Counted from the first letter of the stretch, positions 6,625 through 13,158 are shown. The stretch: 14,938 bases of DNA from DASUMF01 sp040510575 (GCA_040510575.1 JBEVIU010000126.1:1-14938), one strand, 5' to 3'. Program-made: numbers and translations. Notes: generated by a model not told the origin, from the letters alone.

Positions 6625-7743
6625 ATGTTGCTCACCGCTTCACTGATCGTTCGAGACGAGAGCGAGTTCCTCGACGGCTGCCTCGCGTCGCTGCACGGTC
6701 TCGTCGACGAGATCGTGGTGGTCGACACCGGCTCGACCGACGGCACGCCCGACATCGCGGCCGCCCACGGAGCGGTGATCGACCACTTCGAATGGCGGAA
6801 CGACTTCTCCGCCGCGCGCAACCGGTCGCTCGACCTGTCACACGGCGAGTGGATCCTCTACATCGACGCCGACGAACGCGTACGCGACGACGATCCGGAC
6901 GCGACTCGACGCGCGTTGCGTGACGCGACCGGGACCGTCGCGTTCCGGGTGCTGTTCGTGCCGCGCGTGGGCTGGACGCCGTACCGCGAGTTCCGACTCT
7001 GGCGTCACGATCCTGAGATTCGCTTCATCGCCGCGATGCACGAATCGATCGTGCCGGCGATCACGCGCGTCGCGGCACGCGACCAGCGCACGATCGACAC
7101 GTTCGACCAGTTCACGATCGACCACCTCGGCTACGAAGGCGACCAGGCGCGCAAGCGCCGCCGCGACGAACCGCTGCTGTTGGCCGGGATCGCCGCCAGC
7201 CCCCAGCGCACGTACCTCTATGACCACCTCGCGCGGGTCTACGAAGCGGCGGGCGACCCGGACCGTGCGGTCGCCATGTGGCGGCGCGGCATCGAGGTGG
7301 CTCGGGCGCGCACCACCGACCACCCCGACGACCGGCTCGTCTACATCGGGCTGCTGTTCCACCTGCTGTACCACGAGTCGCTCGACGGCGACTTCGGTGC
7401 ACTCGTGGCGGAAGCCGAAGCGCGCTACGCGGATGTCCCGACGGTGCAGCTCGCGGCCGCCCGCTACGAGTTCGCCACCGGTCGACCGCGTGAGGCGATG
7501 CCGCGCCTCGAGCAGCTGCTCTCCCACGACCCCGACGTCCCCGTCGACACCAACAGCTCGTACGACCGCCGCGTGTTCGGTGAGTGGTCCTGGGACCTGC
7601 TCGGGCTGTGCCGGTTCCAGCTCGGCGACGACGCCGGCGCCGCCGAGGCATTCCGCGCTGCCGAGGCGGCCGCGCCCGACGTGGCGGCCTACGGCGTTCG
7701 GCGCCGCCTGGCCGAGGCACGCGCCAAGGTCGAGCCTCAGTAG
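6625..7743 (+). CDS. GT2 glycosyltransferase with C-terminal TPR-like helices
   Basis: 372-residue inverting GT-A glycosyltransferase. It begins LTASLIVRDESEFLDGCLAS, with the nucleotide-sugar site VVVDTGSTDGT (31-41), the WRNDFSAARNRSL motif (57-69) and metal-binding DAD at 81-83 in WILYIDADER. This WaaE/SunS-like subgroup often carries TPR repeats. Here YLYDHLARVYEAAGDPDRAV (about 198-216) and LLGLCRFQLGDDAGAAEAFR (about 331-350) look like TPR helices. Relatives glycosylate lipooligosaccharide cores or peptides (SunS modifies sublancin, on Cys), so the acceptor cannot be fixed. ATG 6625 has no clear Shine-Dalgarno, which fits translation in step with the upstream gene. The 3' end overlaps the convergent VOC gene by 7 bp. 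Confidence 0.88.
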   Translation: MLLTASLIVRDESEFLDGCLASLHGLVDEIVVVDTGSTDGTPDIAAAHGAVIDHFEWRNDFSAARNRSLDLSHGEWILYIDADERVRDDDPDATRRALRDATGTVAFRVLFVPRVGWTPYREFRLWRHDPEIRFIAAMHESIVPAITRVAARDQRTIDTFDQFTIDHLGYEGDQARKRRRDEPLLLAGIAASPQRTYLYDHLARVYEAAGDPDRAVAMWRRGIEVARARTTDHPDDRLVYIGLLFHLLYHESLDGDFGALVAEAEARYADVPTVQLAAARYEFATGRPREAMPRLEQLLSHDPDVPVDTNSSYDRRVFGEWSWDLLGLCRFQLGDDAGAAEAFRAAEAAAPDVAAYGVRRRLAEARAKVEPQ

Positions 7744-8159
7744 TGACGGAGCTCGACGGTGTTGCCGTCGGGGTCGCGCACGTACAGCGAGGTGGCGATG
7801 CCCTGAGCGCCCCAACGCGGCGCCGGACCGTCGACCACCGTGAACCGACCGCTTGCCCGCAGCGCGTCGAGGTCGAGCGGCGCCACGACGAGGCAGAGGT
7901 GATCCATGTTCTCGGCCACGCGTGTCGCCCGGAGCTCGTCGGCAACGAAGTCGATCACCGTGGTGGCATCGATGCGCACGGACGGGAACGGCGCGTCGCC
8001 GCGTCGCCACTCGTCGACCCGCTCGCCGGCCAGGCCGAGCTCACCGCGGTAGAACTCGAGCGCTCGCTCGACGTCGGCGACGCGCAACACGACGTGGTCG
8101 AACCCGGTGACCGTCACCGCAGGACTGCGCTGCTCGGCCGACCCGCTGCTCATGCGCAC
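7737..8159 (-). CDS. VOC-superfamily protein (glyoxalase/dioxygenase fold)
   Basis: 140-residue single-domain vicinal-oxygen-chelate protein. Two beta-alpha-beta-beta-beta modules are visible: FDHVVLRVADVERALEFYRG near the N-terminus and MDHLCLVVAPLDLDALR in the middle. The metal-ligand positions are His in FDHVV, His in MDHLC and Glu in DPDGNTVELRHY at the C-terminus, so a divalent metal site is likely intact. The family includes glyoxalase I, extradiol dioxygenases and resistance proteins, and the substrate cannot be told. GTG 8159 or ATG 8153 are both usable starts. It is convergent with the GT2 gene and divergent, over 73 bp, from a second VOC gene. Confidence 0.85.
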   Translation of the reverse strand: MRMSSGSAEQRSPAVTVTGFDHVVLRVADVERALEFYRGELGLAGERVDEWRRGDAPFPSVRIDATTVIDFVADELRATRVAENMDHLCLVVAPLDLDALRASGRFTVVDGPAPRWGAQGIATSLYVRDPDGNTVELRHY

Positions 8160-8232
8160 ATGCTCTCACGCGGCGTGCCGCCTCGTACGATGGATTCGCG
8201 CCGCGCCCGATCGTCACCCCAGGGGGTTCACC

Positions 8233-8697
8233 GTGCTGCTCGACGGCTTCAACCACGTCGCCCTGCTCACCAGCGACACCGACCGCCTGCACGCGTTCTA
8301 CCGCGACGTGTTCGATGCGGAGGTCTTCGCCGATCAGCGCGAGGACGGGCTGCGACTGTCGTTCGTGCGCGTCGGACCATCGGCGATGCTGAACGTGTTC
8401 GAACTCGACGGCAACGACGAGGCATCACGTCAGGTACCAATGTTCGGGCGCGGACGGCTCGACCACCTCGGGCTCGAAGCCGCGTCGCAGGAAGCATTCG
8501 ACACGATCCGCGACCGCCTCATCGCGTGCGGTGCCGCCGACGAGTTCGTCACCGACTTCGGAGCCGGGATCAGCGTGTTCTTCCGCGATCCCGACGGCCT
8601 CGAGGGTGAGGTGTGCCTCCACGACCCGGCCGCCACCGCTGCCGACCTCAAGCCACCTGGCACGCCGGCGGCGGGATACGGGTCAGCCCACGCCTGA
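8233..8697 (+). CDS. VOC-superfamily protein (glyoxalase/dioxygenase fold)
   Basis: 154-residue VOC protein starting at GTG 8233, 6 bases after AGGGGG. That start places FNHVALLTSDTDRLHAFYRD at the N-terminus, as the family requires. The second module begins LDHLGLEAASQEAFDTIRDR and the C-terminal strand is FFRDPDGLEGEVCLHD. Likely metal ligands are His in FNHVA, His in LDHLG and Glu in LEGEV. It differs clearly from the divergent VOC neighbour, so this is not a recent duplication. A TACGAT at 8186-8191 could be its -10 box, but no -35 is convincing. Only 12 bp separate its stop from the convergent CPBP gene. Substrate unknown. Confidence 0.86.
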   Translation: MLLDGFNHVALLTSDTDRLHAFYRDVFDAEVFADQREDGLRLSFVRVGPSAMLNVFELDGNDEASRQVPMFGRGRLDHLGLEAASQEAFDTIRDRLIACGAADEFVTDFGAGISVFFRDPDGLEGEVCLHDPAATAADLKPPGTPAAGYGSAHA

Positions 8698-8709
8698 TCC
8701 GCTCGACGC

Positions 8710-9519
8710 CTAACTGCTCGACGAGGGGGTGAGTCGAGCGGATGGCGCGGGCGTGCTCGGCACGCGCCGCAGGATCCCGAGGCGCATCCCGGCGACGATC
8801 GTCGCCAGGACCAGCGCGATCAAGGCCACAGCCGAGAGCGCGCTGCGCCAACCGATGGCGACGTTGCCGTCGAGCGCCGCGATCGTGGTGAGGTTGAGCA
8901 GCGCGTGCACGACCGCGGCCGGGAACAGCGCGCCGGTGCGCAGCACTGCGTAGCCGAGGATCAGGCCGAGGCACGCGAACGGCAGCGCGTGCAGCGTGTC
9001 GCTCATCTGCGCGACGTGCCCAGGGAGCAACGTGAACACCAGGCCCGCCGCGAGCAGCGCGGTCACGCCGGCGACCGCACCCCAGTCTTCGGAGTTCCGC
9101 CAGTTGCGCCCGAGCAGTCGCGCCGCGCCCGCGCCGACGATGACGAGCACCGCAAGTCGGTAGACCAACTCCTCTCCCAGGGCGCCGACCACGAGGCCGA
9201 GCGCGTCGCCCAGGCCGTCGGGATGTTGCGCATATTGGTAGACGCCGAAGAGCATCGCCGCGCCGCCGATGATCAGGAACTCGCGCCACGCTTCGAGGTT
9301 CGCCCGATCGAGTCCGAGGCGCCGGAGCCCGATGAGCACGGCGAGCGCGATCCCCAGTGGGAGCGCCGGCGACACCGGCACGTCGCCGAGCGAGCCGAGC
9401 GACACGTCGGCCCACGCGGTGGCGACGTCGACCACCACCGTCACGGCTGCCAAGGAGAGGATCAGTGGCGTGAGGGGCCAGCGGGTCCAGCGACACCAAC
9501 GCCAGACGGTGATCGTCAT
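8710..9519 (-). CDS. CPBP-family intramembrane metalloprotease homologue
   Basis: 269-residue polytopic membrane protein of the CPBP (CAAX protease/bacteriocin-processing, ABI) family, with about eight hydrophobic helices. The three family motifs are present: EELVYR (116-121, Glu pair of motif 1), F162...H168 in FTLLPGH (motif 2, normally F-x-x-x-H, here with a longer spacing), and HALLN (205-209, motif 3). Motif 1 and 3 residues are intact, so it may be catalytically active, but the motif 2 spacing is unusual. Bacterial members serve in bacteriocin immunity, anti-sigma cleavage or unknown roles. The C-terminus ends in a Ser/Pro-rich cytosolic tail. Start ATG 9519 has a GGAG about 11 bases upstream. 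It is on the same strand as yceI but 219 bp away. Confidence 0.83.
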   Translation of the reverse strand: MTITVWRWCRWTRWPLTPLILSLAAVTVVVDVATAWADVSLGSLGDVPVSPALPLGIALAVLIGLRRLGLDRANLEAWREFLIIGGAAMLFGVYQYAQHPDGLGDALGLVVGALGEELVYRLAVLVIVGAGAARLLGRNWRNSEDWGAVAGVTALLAAGLVFTLLPGHVAQMSDTLHALPFACLGLILGYAVLRTGALFPAAVVHALLNLTTIAALDGNVAIGWRSALSAVALIALVLATIVAGMRLGILRRVPSTPAPSARLTPSSSS

Positions 9520-9594
9520 CTCGAGGTCGCTCCGGCGTGTCGTCGATTCCGGGGAGCGTGGACGGGTGCTGCCCGGCCGCCACGCGGAGCGATG

Positions 9595-9600
9595 ACCCTA
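9595..9600 (-). promoter_or_regulatory. Weak candidate -10 box for the CPBP gene
   Basis: TAGGGT on the minus strand fits the loose actinobacterial TANNNT pattern about 76 bases before the CPBP start. No matching -35 is visible at 17 bp. Apart from this and the inverted repeat at 9656-9703, I see nothing in the 219-bp gap. Confidence 0.2.
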
Positions 9601-9655
9601 CCACCCACCGTGGTGTTGGGATTCGGGGTGCGCGCCCGGCCGCCTCCCGAACGCG

Positions 9656-9703
9656 AACTGGCGTCGACAAACCCAGGTCTGACCCGGTCTGTTGACGCCA
9701 GTT
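9656..9703. repeat. Long inverted repeat, 14-bp arms with 20-bp loop
   Basis: AACTGGCGTCGACA (9656-9669) and TGTTGACGCCAGTT (9690-9703) are complementary at 13 of 14 positions. The odd pair, G9666 with T9693, would be a G-U wobble in plus-strand RNA and a C-A mismatch in minus-strand RNA. The loop and right arm hold a near-tandem repeat, ACCCAGGTCTG then ACCCGGTCTG (9671-9691). It begins 35 bases past the yceI stop and could terminate yceI, but lacks a T-run. A dispersed REP-like element is the other reading. Confidence 0.7.
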
Positions 9704-9738
9704 GCGCTGGGGGGCAGCTCGTTGCGGGTGTGCGTGGG

Positions 9739-10323
9739 TTACTGGAGGACGAGCTCGGCCTCGATCTCGATGGTGACGGTCTTGCCGATGACCACGCCGC
9801 CGCCCTCGAGCACCTGGTTCCAGGTGAGCCCGAAGTCTTCGCGGTTGACCTCAGCCTTGGCCGTGAAGCCCACGCGGGTGCCGCCCCACGGGTCGCTCAC
9901 GGCGCCGTCGAACTCGACGACCAACTCGACCGGGCGGGTGACGTCGCGCACGGTGAGCTCACCGTCGACCACGAACGTGCCCTTGTCGCCCTTGCGGACG
10001 GCGGTGCTGCGGTACGTCATGGTCGGATACTGCTCGACGTCGAAGAAGTCGGCGGAGAGCAGGTGGCCGTCACGCTTCTCGTCGCGGCTGTCGACACTGG
10101 CGATGTCGATCTCGACCTCGACGCTGCTGGCGAGCGGGTCCTCGGCCACCGTGAGCGCACCCCGGAACGAGGCGAAGCTCCCCCGGGTCTTGGCGACCAC
10201 GAGGTGGCGGGCGGTGAACCCGATGTGGGTGTGGCTCTCGTCGAGGGCGTAGGTACCGGGGGTCGGCACCTCGGCGCCATCGATGGTGCGGGTCAGGGAC
10301 GAGTGCTCGATCGTGGTGCTCAT
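9739..10323 (-). CDS. YceI-family protein, cytosolic form
   Basis: 194-residue YceI domain protein, a lipocalin-like beta barrel whose structurally studied relatives bind polyisoprenoids or other long-chain lipids. The pattern is clear: GTYALDESHTHIGFTARHLV near residue 23 (the family's W/Y-x-(I/L)-D-x-x-H-S-x-(I/V)-x-F-x-x-(K/R)H), GSFASFRGALTVAED, then SADFFDVEQYPTMTYRSTAV (FFD-x-x-x-(F/Y)P). It ends in a GKTVTIEIEAELVLQ strand. There is no signal peptide, so this version is probably cytosolic, as in many actinobacteria. Start ATG 10323 has a perfect AGGAGG 7 bases upstream. It is divergent from marR, and a full -35/-10 pair lies in the gap. Confidence 0.93.
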   Translation of the reverse strand: MSTTIEHSSLTRTIDGAEVPTPGTYALDESHTHIGFTARHLVVAKTRGSFASFRGALTVAEDPLASSVEVEIDIASVDSRDEKRDGHLLSADFFDVEQYPTMTYRSTAVRKGDKGTFVVDGELTVRDVTRPVELVVEFDGAVSDPWGGTRVGFTAKAEVNREDFGLTWNQVLEGGGVVIGKTVTIEIEAELVLQ

Positions 10324-10396
10324 CTCGGTGCCTCCTATTCGCGGCCCACTCGTTGCGGGGGACGCAGTTGCGAGTCAAAATGTTGCGTTGACAAGT

Positions 10397-10425
10397 ACTC
10401 TACTCCCAGATGATTGCGCGTGCAA
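10397..10425 (-). promoter_or_regulatory. Promoter of yceI gene
   Basis: On the minus strand TTGCAC (10425-10420), 17 bases and TAGAGT (10402-10397) give a good -35/-10 pair, placing transcription start near 10390 and a leader of about 67 bases. AGTA/TACT arms around CTC (10394-10404) overlap the -10 and could be part of a MarR operator. Confidence 0.6.
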
Positions 10426-10442
10426 GGGTTTTCTGATATCCT
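10414..10442 (+). promoter_or_regulatory. Promoter of marR gene, probably leaderless
   Basis: TTGCGC (10414-10419), 17 bases and TATCCT (10437-10442), with TG one base upstream of the -10 (extended -10). The -10 ends 6 bases before the ATG at 10449 and no Shine-Dalgarno is present, as expected for an mRNA starting at its own start codon. Its -35 lies against the -35 of the yceI promoter on the other strand. Confidence 0.55.
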
Positions 10443-10448
10443 TCTTCC

Positions 10449-10937
10449 ATGGACCCGAACCCGGTGCTCTCCGACGACCGGCTCACCACCGCTGGCCTCT
10501 TCTTCGAGGCGGCGGCAGGGCTCCAGGGCACGCTCGAGAAGCGCCTGAGCGCCGAGGTGGGCCTGTCGGCGCAGTGGTTCGAGGTGCTGCTCCGCCTGGC
10601 CCGCTCCCCCGAGCAACGGCTGCGCATGTGCGACCTCGCGGCACAGGTCGCCATGTCGCCGAGCGGGCTCACGCGTGCCGTCGACCGCCTCGTCGACGCG
10701 GGCTTCGTGACCCGCGAGCACTGCCCCAGCGATCGCCGGGTCGCGTGGGCGCAGCTCACCCCCGCGGGGTTGGCACGCCTCGAAGAGGCGGTGCCGGTGC
10801 ACCTCTCGCATCTCGACGAGCACTTCATGGCGCCCCTCGACGCGGACCAACGTGCGCAGCTCGAGGATCTGTTGCGGCTCGTGCGCGACCACGTGAACCC
10901 GCACGCTGCCCAGCTGAGCCCCGATCACGCGCTGTGA
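10449..10937 (+). CDS. MarR-family transcriptional regulator
   Basis: 162-residue winged-helix regulator. Dimer helices flank a MarR DNA-binding core: LSAQWFEVLLRLARSPEQRL, then CDLAAQVAMSPSGLTRAVDR (helix-turn-helix, recognition helix SPSGLTRAVDRL), LVDAGFVTRE, and the beta wing DRRVAWAQLTPAGL. The last helix region is LEDLLRLVRDH. It is divergent from yceI over 125 bp, and the two promoters overlap, so repression of yceI and of itself is the natural expectation. The ligand cannot be read. ATG 10449 is the only good start and appears leaderless. It has Cys in MCDLA and in EHCPSDRR, the second at the base of the wing; redox sensing is possible but unsupported. Confidence 0.92.
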   Translation: MDPNPVLSDDRLTTAGLFFEAAAGLQGTLEKRLSAEVGLSAQWFEVLLRLARSPEQRLRMCDLAAQVAMSPSGLTRAVDRLVDAGFVTREHCPSDRRVAWAQLTPAGLARLEEAVPVHLSHLDEHFMAPLDADQRAQLEDLLRLVRDHVNPHAAQLSPDHAL

Positions 10938-10952
10938 TCCCGACGCCCTGAC

Positions 10953-10991
10953 CACCGCGCGCGGTGATCGCCCGGGTCGCGACGCGGGCGA
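10953..10991 (+). terminator. Two consecutive GC hairpins after marR
   Basis: A perfect 14-bp palindrome CACCGCGCGCGGTG (10953-10966) is followed at once by TCGCCCG...CGGGCGA (10968-10974 with 10985-10991), whose loop contains the palindrome GTCGCGAC. They start 15 bases past the marR stop. No T-run follows. They may form a terminator; the first, being a perfect palindrome, could also be a protein-binding site. Confidence 0.4.
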
Positions 10992-11039
10992 CATCTCACG
11001 GTCCGTGGTGCCGCGTCCGCGCTGACTGCGGCGAATAGC

Positions 11040-11315
11040 GTGGGATGGGTGGAACGTCAGGCTGGCCTCGGCCGCAGTCTCAACGAGGTCATCGACTCGC
11101 TCACGCCTGCCGAGCCCGACGCCCCGCAGATCGCGCCGCAGTCGCGTGGCTCCGACCTGCACGACATCACTCCGCAGCTCTACCGCCTCGTGCTCGAGGT
11201 CCAGGACCTGCGCGATCGTGTCGACGAGCTCGAAGCCGGTGCAGGCGCGCAGCCGTCGAAGAAGAAATCCAAGAAGCAGCGCGCGAGGGACGGAAAGAAG
11301 ACCAAGAAGTCCTGA
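11040..11315 (+). CDS. Small hypothetical protein with lysine-rich tail
   Basis: 91 residues from GTG 11040; GTG 11049 (88 residues) is as likely and would suit a leaderless mRNA given TAGCGT at 11036-11041. Residues about 46-67 (DITPQLYRLVLEVQDLRDRV) form a short amphipathic, possibly coiled-coil helix, and the C-terminus is a run of Lys/Arg (SKKKSKKQRARDGKKTKKS). Such tails bind nucleic acid or ribosomes in some small actinobacterial proteins, but I do not recognise this family. Codon usage (G/C third positions, e.g. CTCGAGGTCCAGGACCTG) matches real genes here, and no better frame overlaps. It converges on the efflux pump gene with an 18-bp gap. Confidence 0.62.
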   Translation: MGWVERQAGLGRSLNEVIDSLTPAEPDAPQIAPQSRGSDLHDITPQLYRLVLEVQDLRDRVDELEAGAGAQPSKKKSKKQRARDGKKTKKS

Positions 11316-11333
11316 CGCGACAACCCGGTCAGG
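11311..11333. terminator. Possible bidirectional terminator between convergent genes
   Basis: CCTGAC (11311-11316) and GTCAGG (11328-11333) form a perfect 6-bp inverted repeat with an 11-base loop that spans the gap between two convergent stop codons. The arm includes the stop TGA of the small protein. The stem is short and there is no T-run. Confidence 0.3.
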
Positions 11334-13064
11334 TCAACGGGCCCCCGCAACGTCGACCACGTCGGTTGCTCCGACACAGTCGGGGTGATCGTCGCAGGTC
11401 TCGATGGGCCCGTACGCAGGGGCGAGCTCGACGGCGGGCAGCACGATGTCGGCGTCGTCGTGCGTCGGCTCGGCACGCGCCGGCAGCCACTTCCACGCAA
11501 GCAGCGCGCCGAGCAGTCCGACCGCGGCGGCCACCCACGACGCCCGCTGCATCGCGTACACGAACGCCTCGCGCGCTGAGTCCAACACCGCGTTTCCGCC
11601 AGCACCCAGCTGCGAGGCGACCGTGGACGCCGCGCCGACGGAGTCGCCGATCGCGTCACGAGCCTGCGCCGGGAGCGCGGCCGGAACATCCTGGAGCACG
11701 CGCGGGCCGTAGAACGACGACATCACACTGCCGATGACGGCGACGCCGAGCGCCGCGCCGATCTCACGCGTGGTGTCGTTCATCGCGGACCCGACGCCTG
11801 CGTGCTCGGGCGGGAGTGAGCCCATGATCGAGTCGGTCGCGGGCGCCATCACGAGACCGGAACCCAACCCCATGAGCACCATCGCGATCGCGACGGGCGT
11901 GTAGCCACTGGTGACCGTGGCCGTCGACGCCTCGAGCAATCCGGCGCTGAACAGCAACATGCCGAACACGACGACGCGCTTGGTGCCGAACCGCTCGACG
12001 ATCTTCGCCGACATCGGCGCGGCGATGATCATGGCGGCCGCGTACGGGAGCGTGCGCACACCCGCCTGCAGCGGCGAGTAGCCGAGCACGAACTGCAGGT
12101 ACTGCGTGGCGAGGAACACGAACCCGATCAACGAGAAGAACGTGAGCATGATCGTGGCGCTCGCCGCGGTGAAGCGCGGGTTCTTGAAGAAGCGGACGTT
12201 CAACATCGGGTAGGGCGTGTGCAGCTCGCGCAACGTGAACGCGGCACCGGCGATCAGAGCGACGCCGAACGCCACGAGCACGGACGTGCTCGTCCAGCCA
12301 CTGTGCGGCGCTTGGATGATCGCCCACACCAACGAGACGAGCGCGACGGCTGAGAGCGCGGCGCCGAGCCAGTCGATCGGGTGCGGCTCGGGGTTGCGCG
12401 ACGTGGGCACGAGGTAGTGGCCGGCGACGATGGCACCGAGCACGATCGGGACGTTCACGATGAACACCGAACCCCACCAGAAGTGCTCGAGCAGGAAGCC
12501 GCCGGCCACGGGGCCGAGCGCAACGGCGATTCCCGCGACACCGGACCAGATGCCGATGGCGAGCGCGCGCTCACGCGCGTCGGTGAACACGTTCGTGAGG
12601 ATCGACAACGTCGCGGGCATGATCAGCGCGGCGCCGATGCCCATCACCGCGCGTGCGCCGATGAGCGACCCGACATCAGACGCGAACGCCGCGGCGGCGG
12701 ACGAGAGCCCGAAGATGACGAGCCCGATGGTGAGCGCGCCCTTGCGTCCGTACCGGTCGCCGAGGGTGCCTGCGGTGAGCAACAAGCCGGCGAACACCAG
12801 CGAGTACGCATCGACGACCCACTGCAGGTCGCTGATGCTGGAGCCGAGATCGCGCACGAGCGTGGGGAGCGCCACGTTGACGATCGTGTTGTCGATCACG
12901 ATCACCAACAGGCTGATGCACAGCACCGCAAGGGTCCACCACCGGCGTCGATCGACTGCCGTCGCCGGGCCAGTCGCCGGGCCAGTCGCCGGGCCGGTCG
13001 ACAGGCCGGTCGACGGGGCTCGGGTGGTGGTGCTCGCCGGTGCGGACCCCGGGCTGGCGCTCAT
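11334..13064 (-). CDS. DHA2-type (14-helix) MFS multidrug efflux transporter
   Basis: 576-residue proton-driven exporter of the EmrB/QacA group. After a cytosolic N-terminus rich in TGPA repeats (about residues 20-36), helix 1 begins WWTLAVLCISLLVIVIDNTI, with the family's D in VIDNTIVNVALP. LQWVVDAYSLVFAGLLLTAG and motif A GDRYGRKGAL follow, then motif C-like GPVAGGFLLEHFWWGSVFIV and NVPI. The long central loop FKNPRFTAAS and later helices to about residue 540 complete 14 segments. The C-terminus is an acidic, Cys-containing tail. Start ATG 13064 has GTGGAG about 8 bases upstream. It is divergent from tetR with an operator between them, so it is very probably the regulator's target. Substrates are unknown. 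Confidence 0.93.
   Translation of the reverse strand: MSASPGSAPASTTTRAPSTGLSTGPATGPATGPATAVDRRRWWTLAVLCISLLVIVIDNTIVNVALPTLVRDLGSSISDLQWVVDAYSLVFAGLLLTAGTLGDRYGRKGALTIGLVIFGLSSAAAAFASDVGSLIGARAVMGIGAALIMPATLSILTNVFTDARERALAIGIWSGVAGIAVALGPVAGGFLLEHFWWGSVFIVNVPIVLGAIVAGHYLVPTSRNPEPHPIDWLGAALSAVALVSLVWAIIQAPHSGWTSTSVLVAFGVALIAGAAFTLRELHTPYPMLNVRFFKNPRFTAASATIMLTFFSLIGFVFLATQYLQFVLGYSPLQAGVRTLPYAAAMIIAAPMSAKIVERFGTKRVVVFGMLLFSAGLLEASTATVTSGYTPVAIAMVLMGLGSGLVMAPATDSIMGSLPPEHAGVGSAMNDTTREIGAALGVAVIGSVMSSFYGPRVLQDVPAALPAQARDAIGDSVGAASTVASQLGAGGNAVLDSAREAFVYAMQRASWVAAAVGLLGALLAWKWLPARAEPTHDDADIVLPAVELAPAYGPIETCDDHPDCVGATDVVDVAGAR
12961..13020 (-). repeat. 12-bp tandem repeat in pump N-terminus
   Basis: Five 12-bp units: GTCGCCGGGCCA twice, then GTCGCCGGGCCG, GTCGACAGGCCG and GTCGACGGGGCT. 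They encode repeated TGPA/TGLS-like tetrapeptides ahead of the first membrane helix. Units are in frame, so slippage would change linker length only. Confidence 0.9.
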
Positions 13065-13102
13065 GCTGTGGCTCCACTTCTGCTGCTACTGTGTTATGAC
13101 AT

Positions 13103-13116
13103 CGTTATTGATAACG
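13103..13116. promoter_or_regulatory. TetR-type operator palindrome
   Basis: CGTTATTGATAACG is a perfect inverted repeat (arms CGTTAT/ATAACG, 2-bp centre). Further GTTAT copies lie at 13093-13097 and 13119-13123. It overlaps the pump's -10 box and sits in an AT-rich island unlike its surroundings. It is the likely binding site of the adjacent TetR protein. Confidence 0.75.
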
Positions 13117-13136
13117 GAGTTATACCAGCCTGTCAA
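13108..13136 (-). promoter_or_regulatory. Promoter of the efflux pump gene
   Basis: On the minus strand a perfect TTGACA (13136-13131), 17 bases and TATCAA (13113-13108). The -10 lies inside the operator palindrome, so repressor binding would block RNA polymerase. A weaker plus-strand promoter for tetR (ATGACA at 13096-13101, TATACC at 13121-13126, 19-bp spacing) overlaps it. Confidence 0.68.
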
Positions 13137-13158
13137 GGCTGCGGGCCAATCGGGACGC

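Noticed and set aside
8171..8180. CGGCGTGCCG palindrome between the two VOC genes as a shared operator
   Set aside because: Four-base arms are too short to stand out from the GC-rich background.
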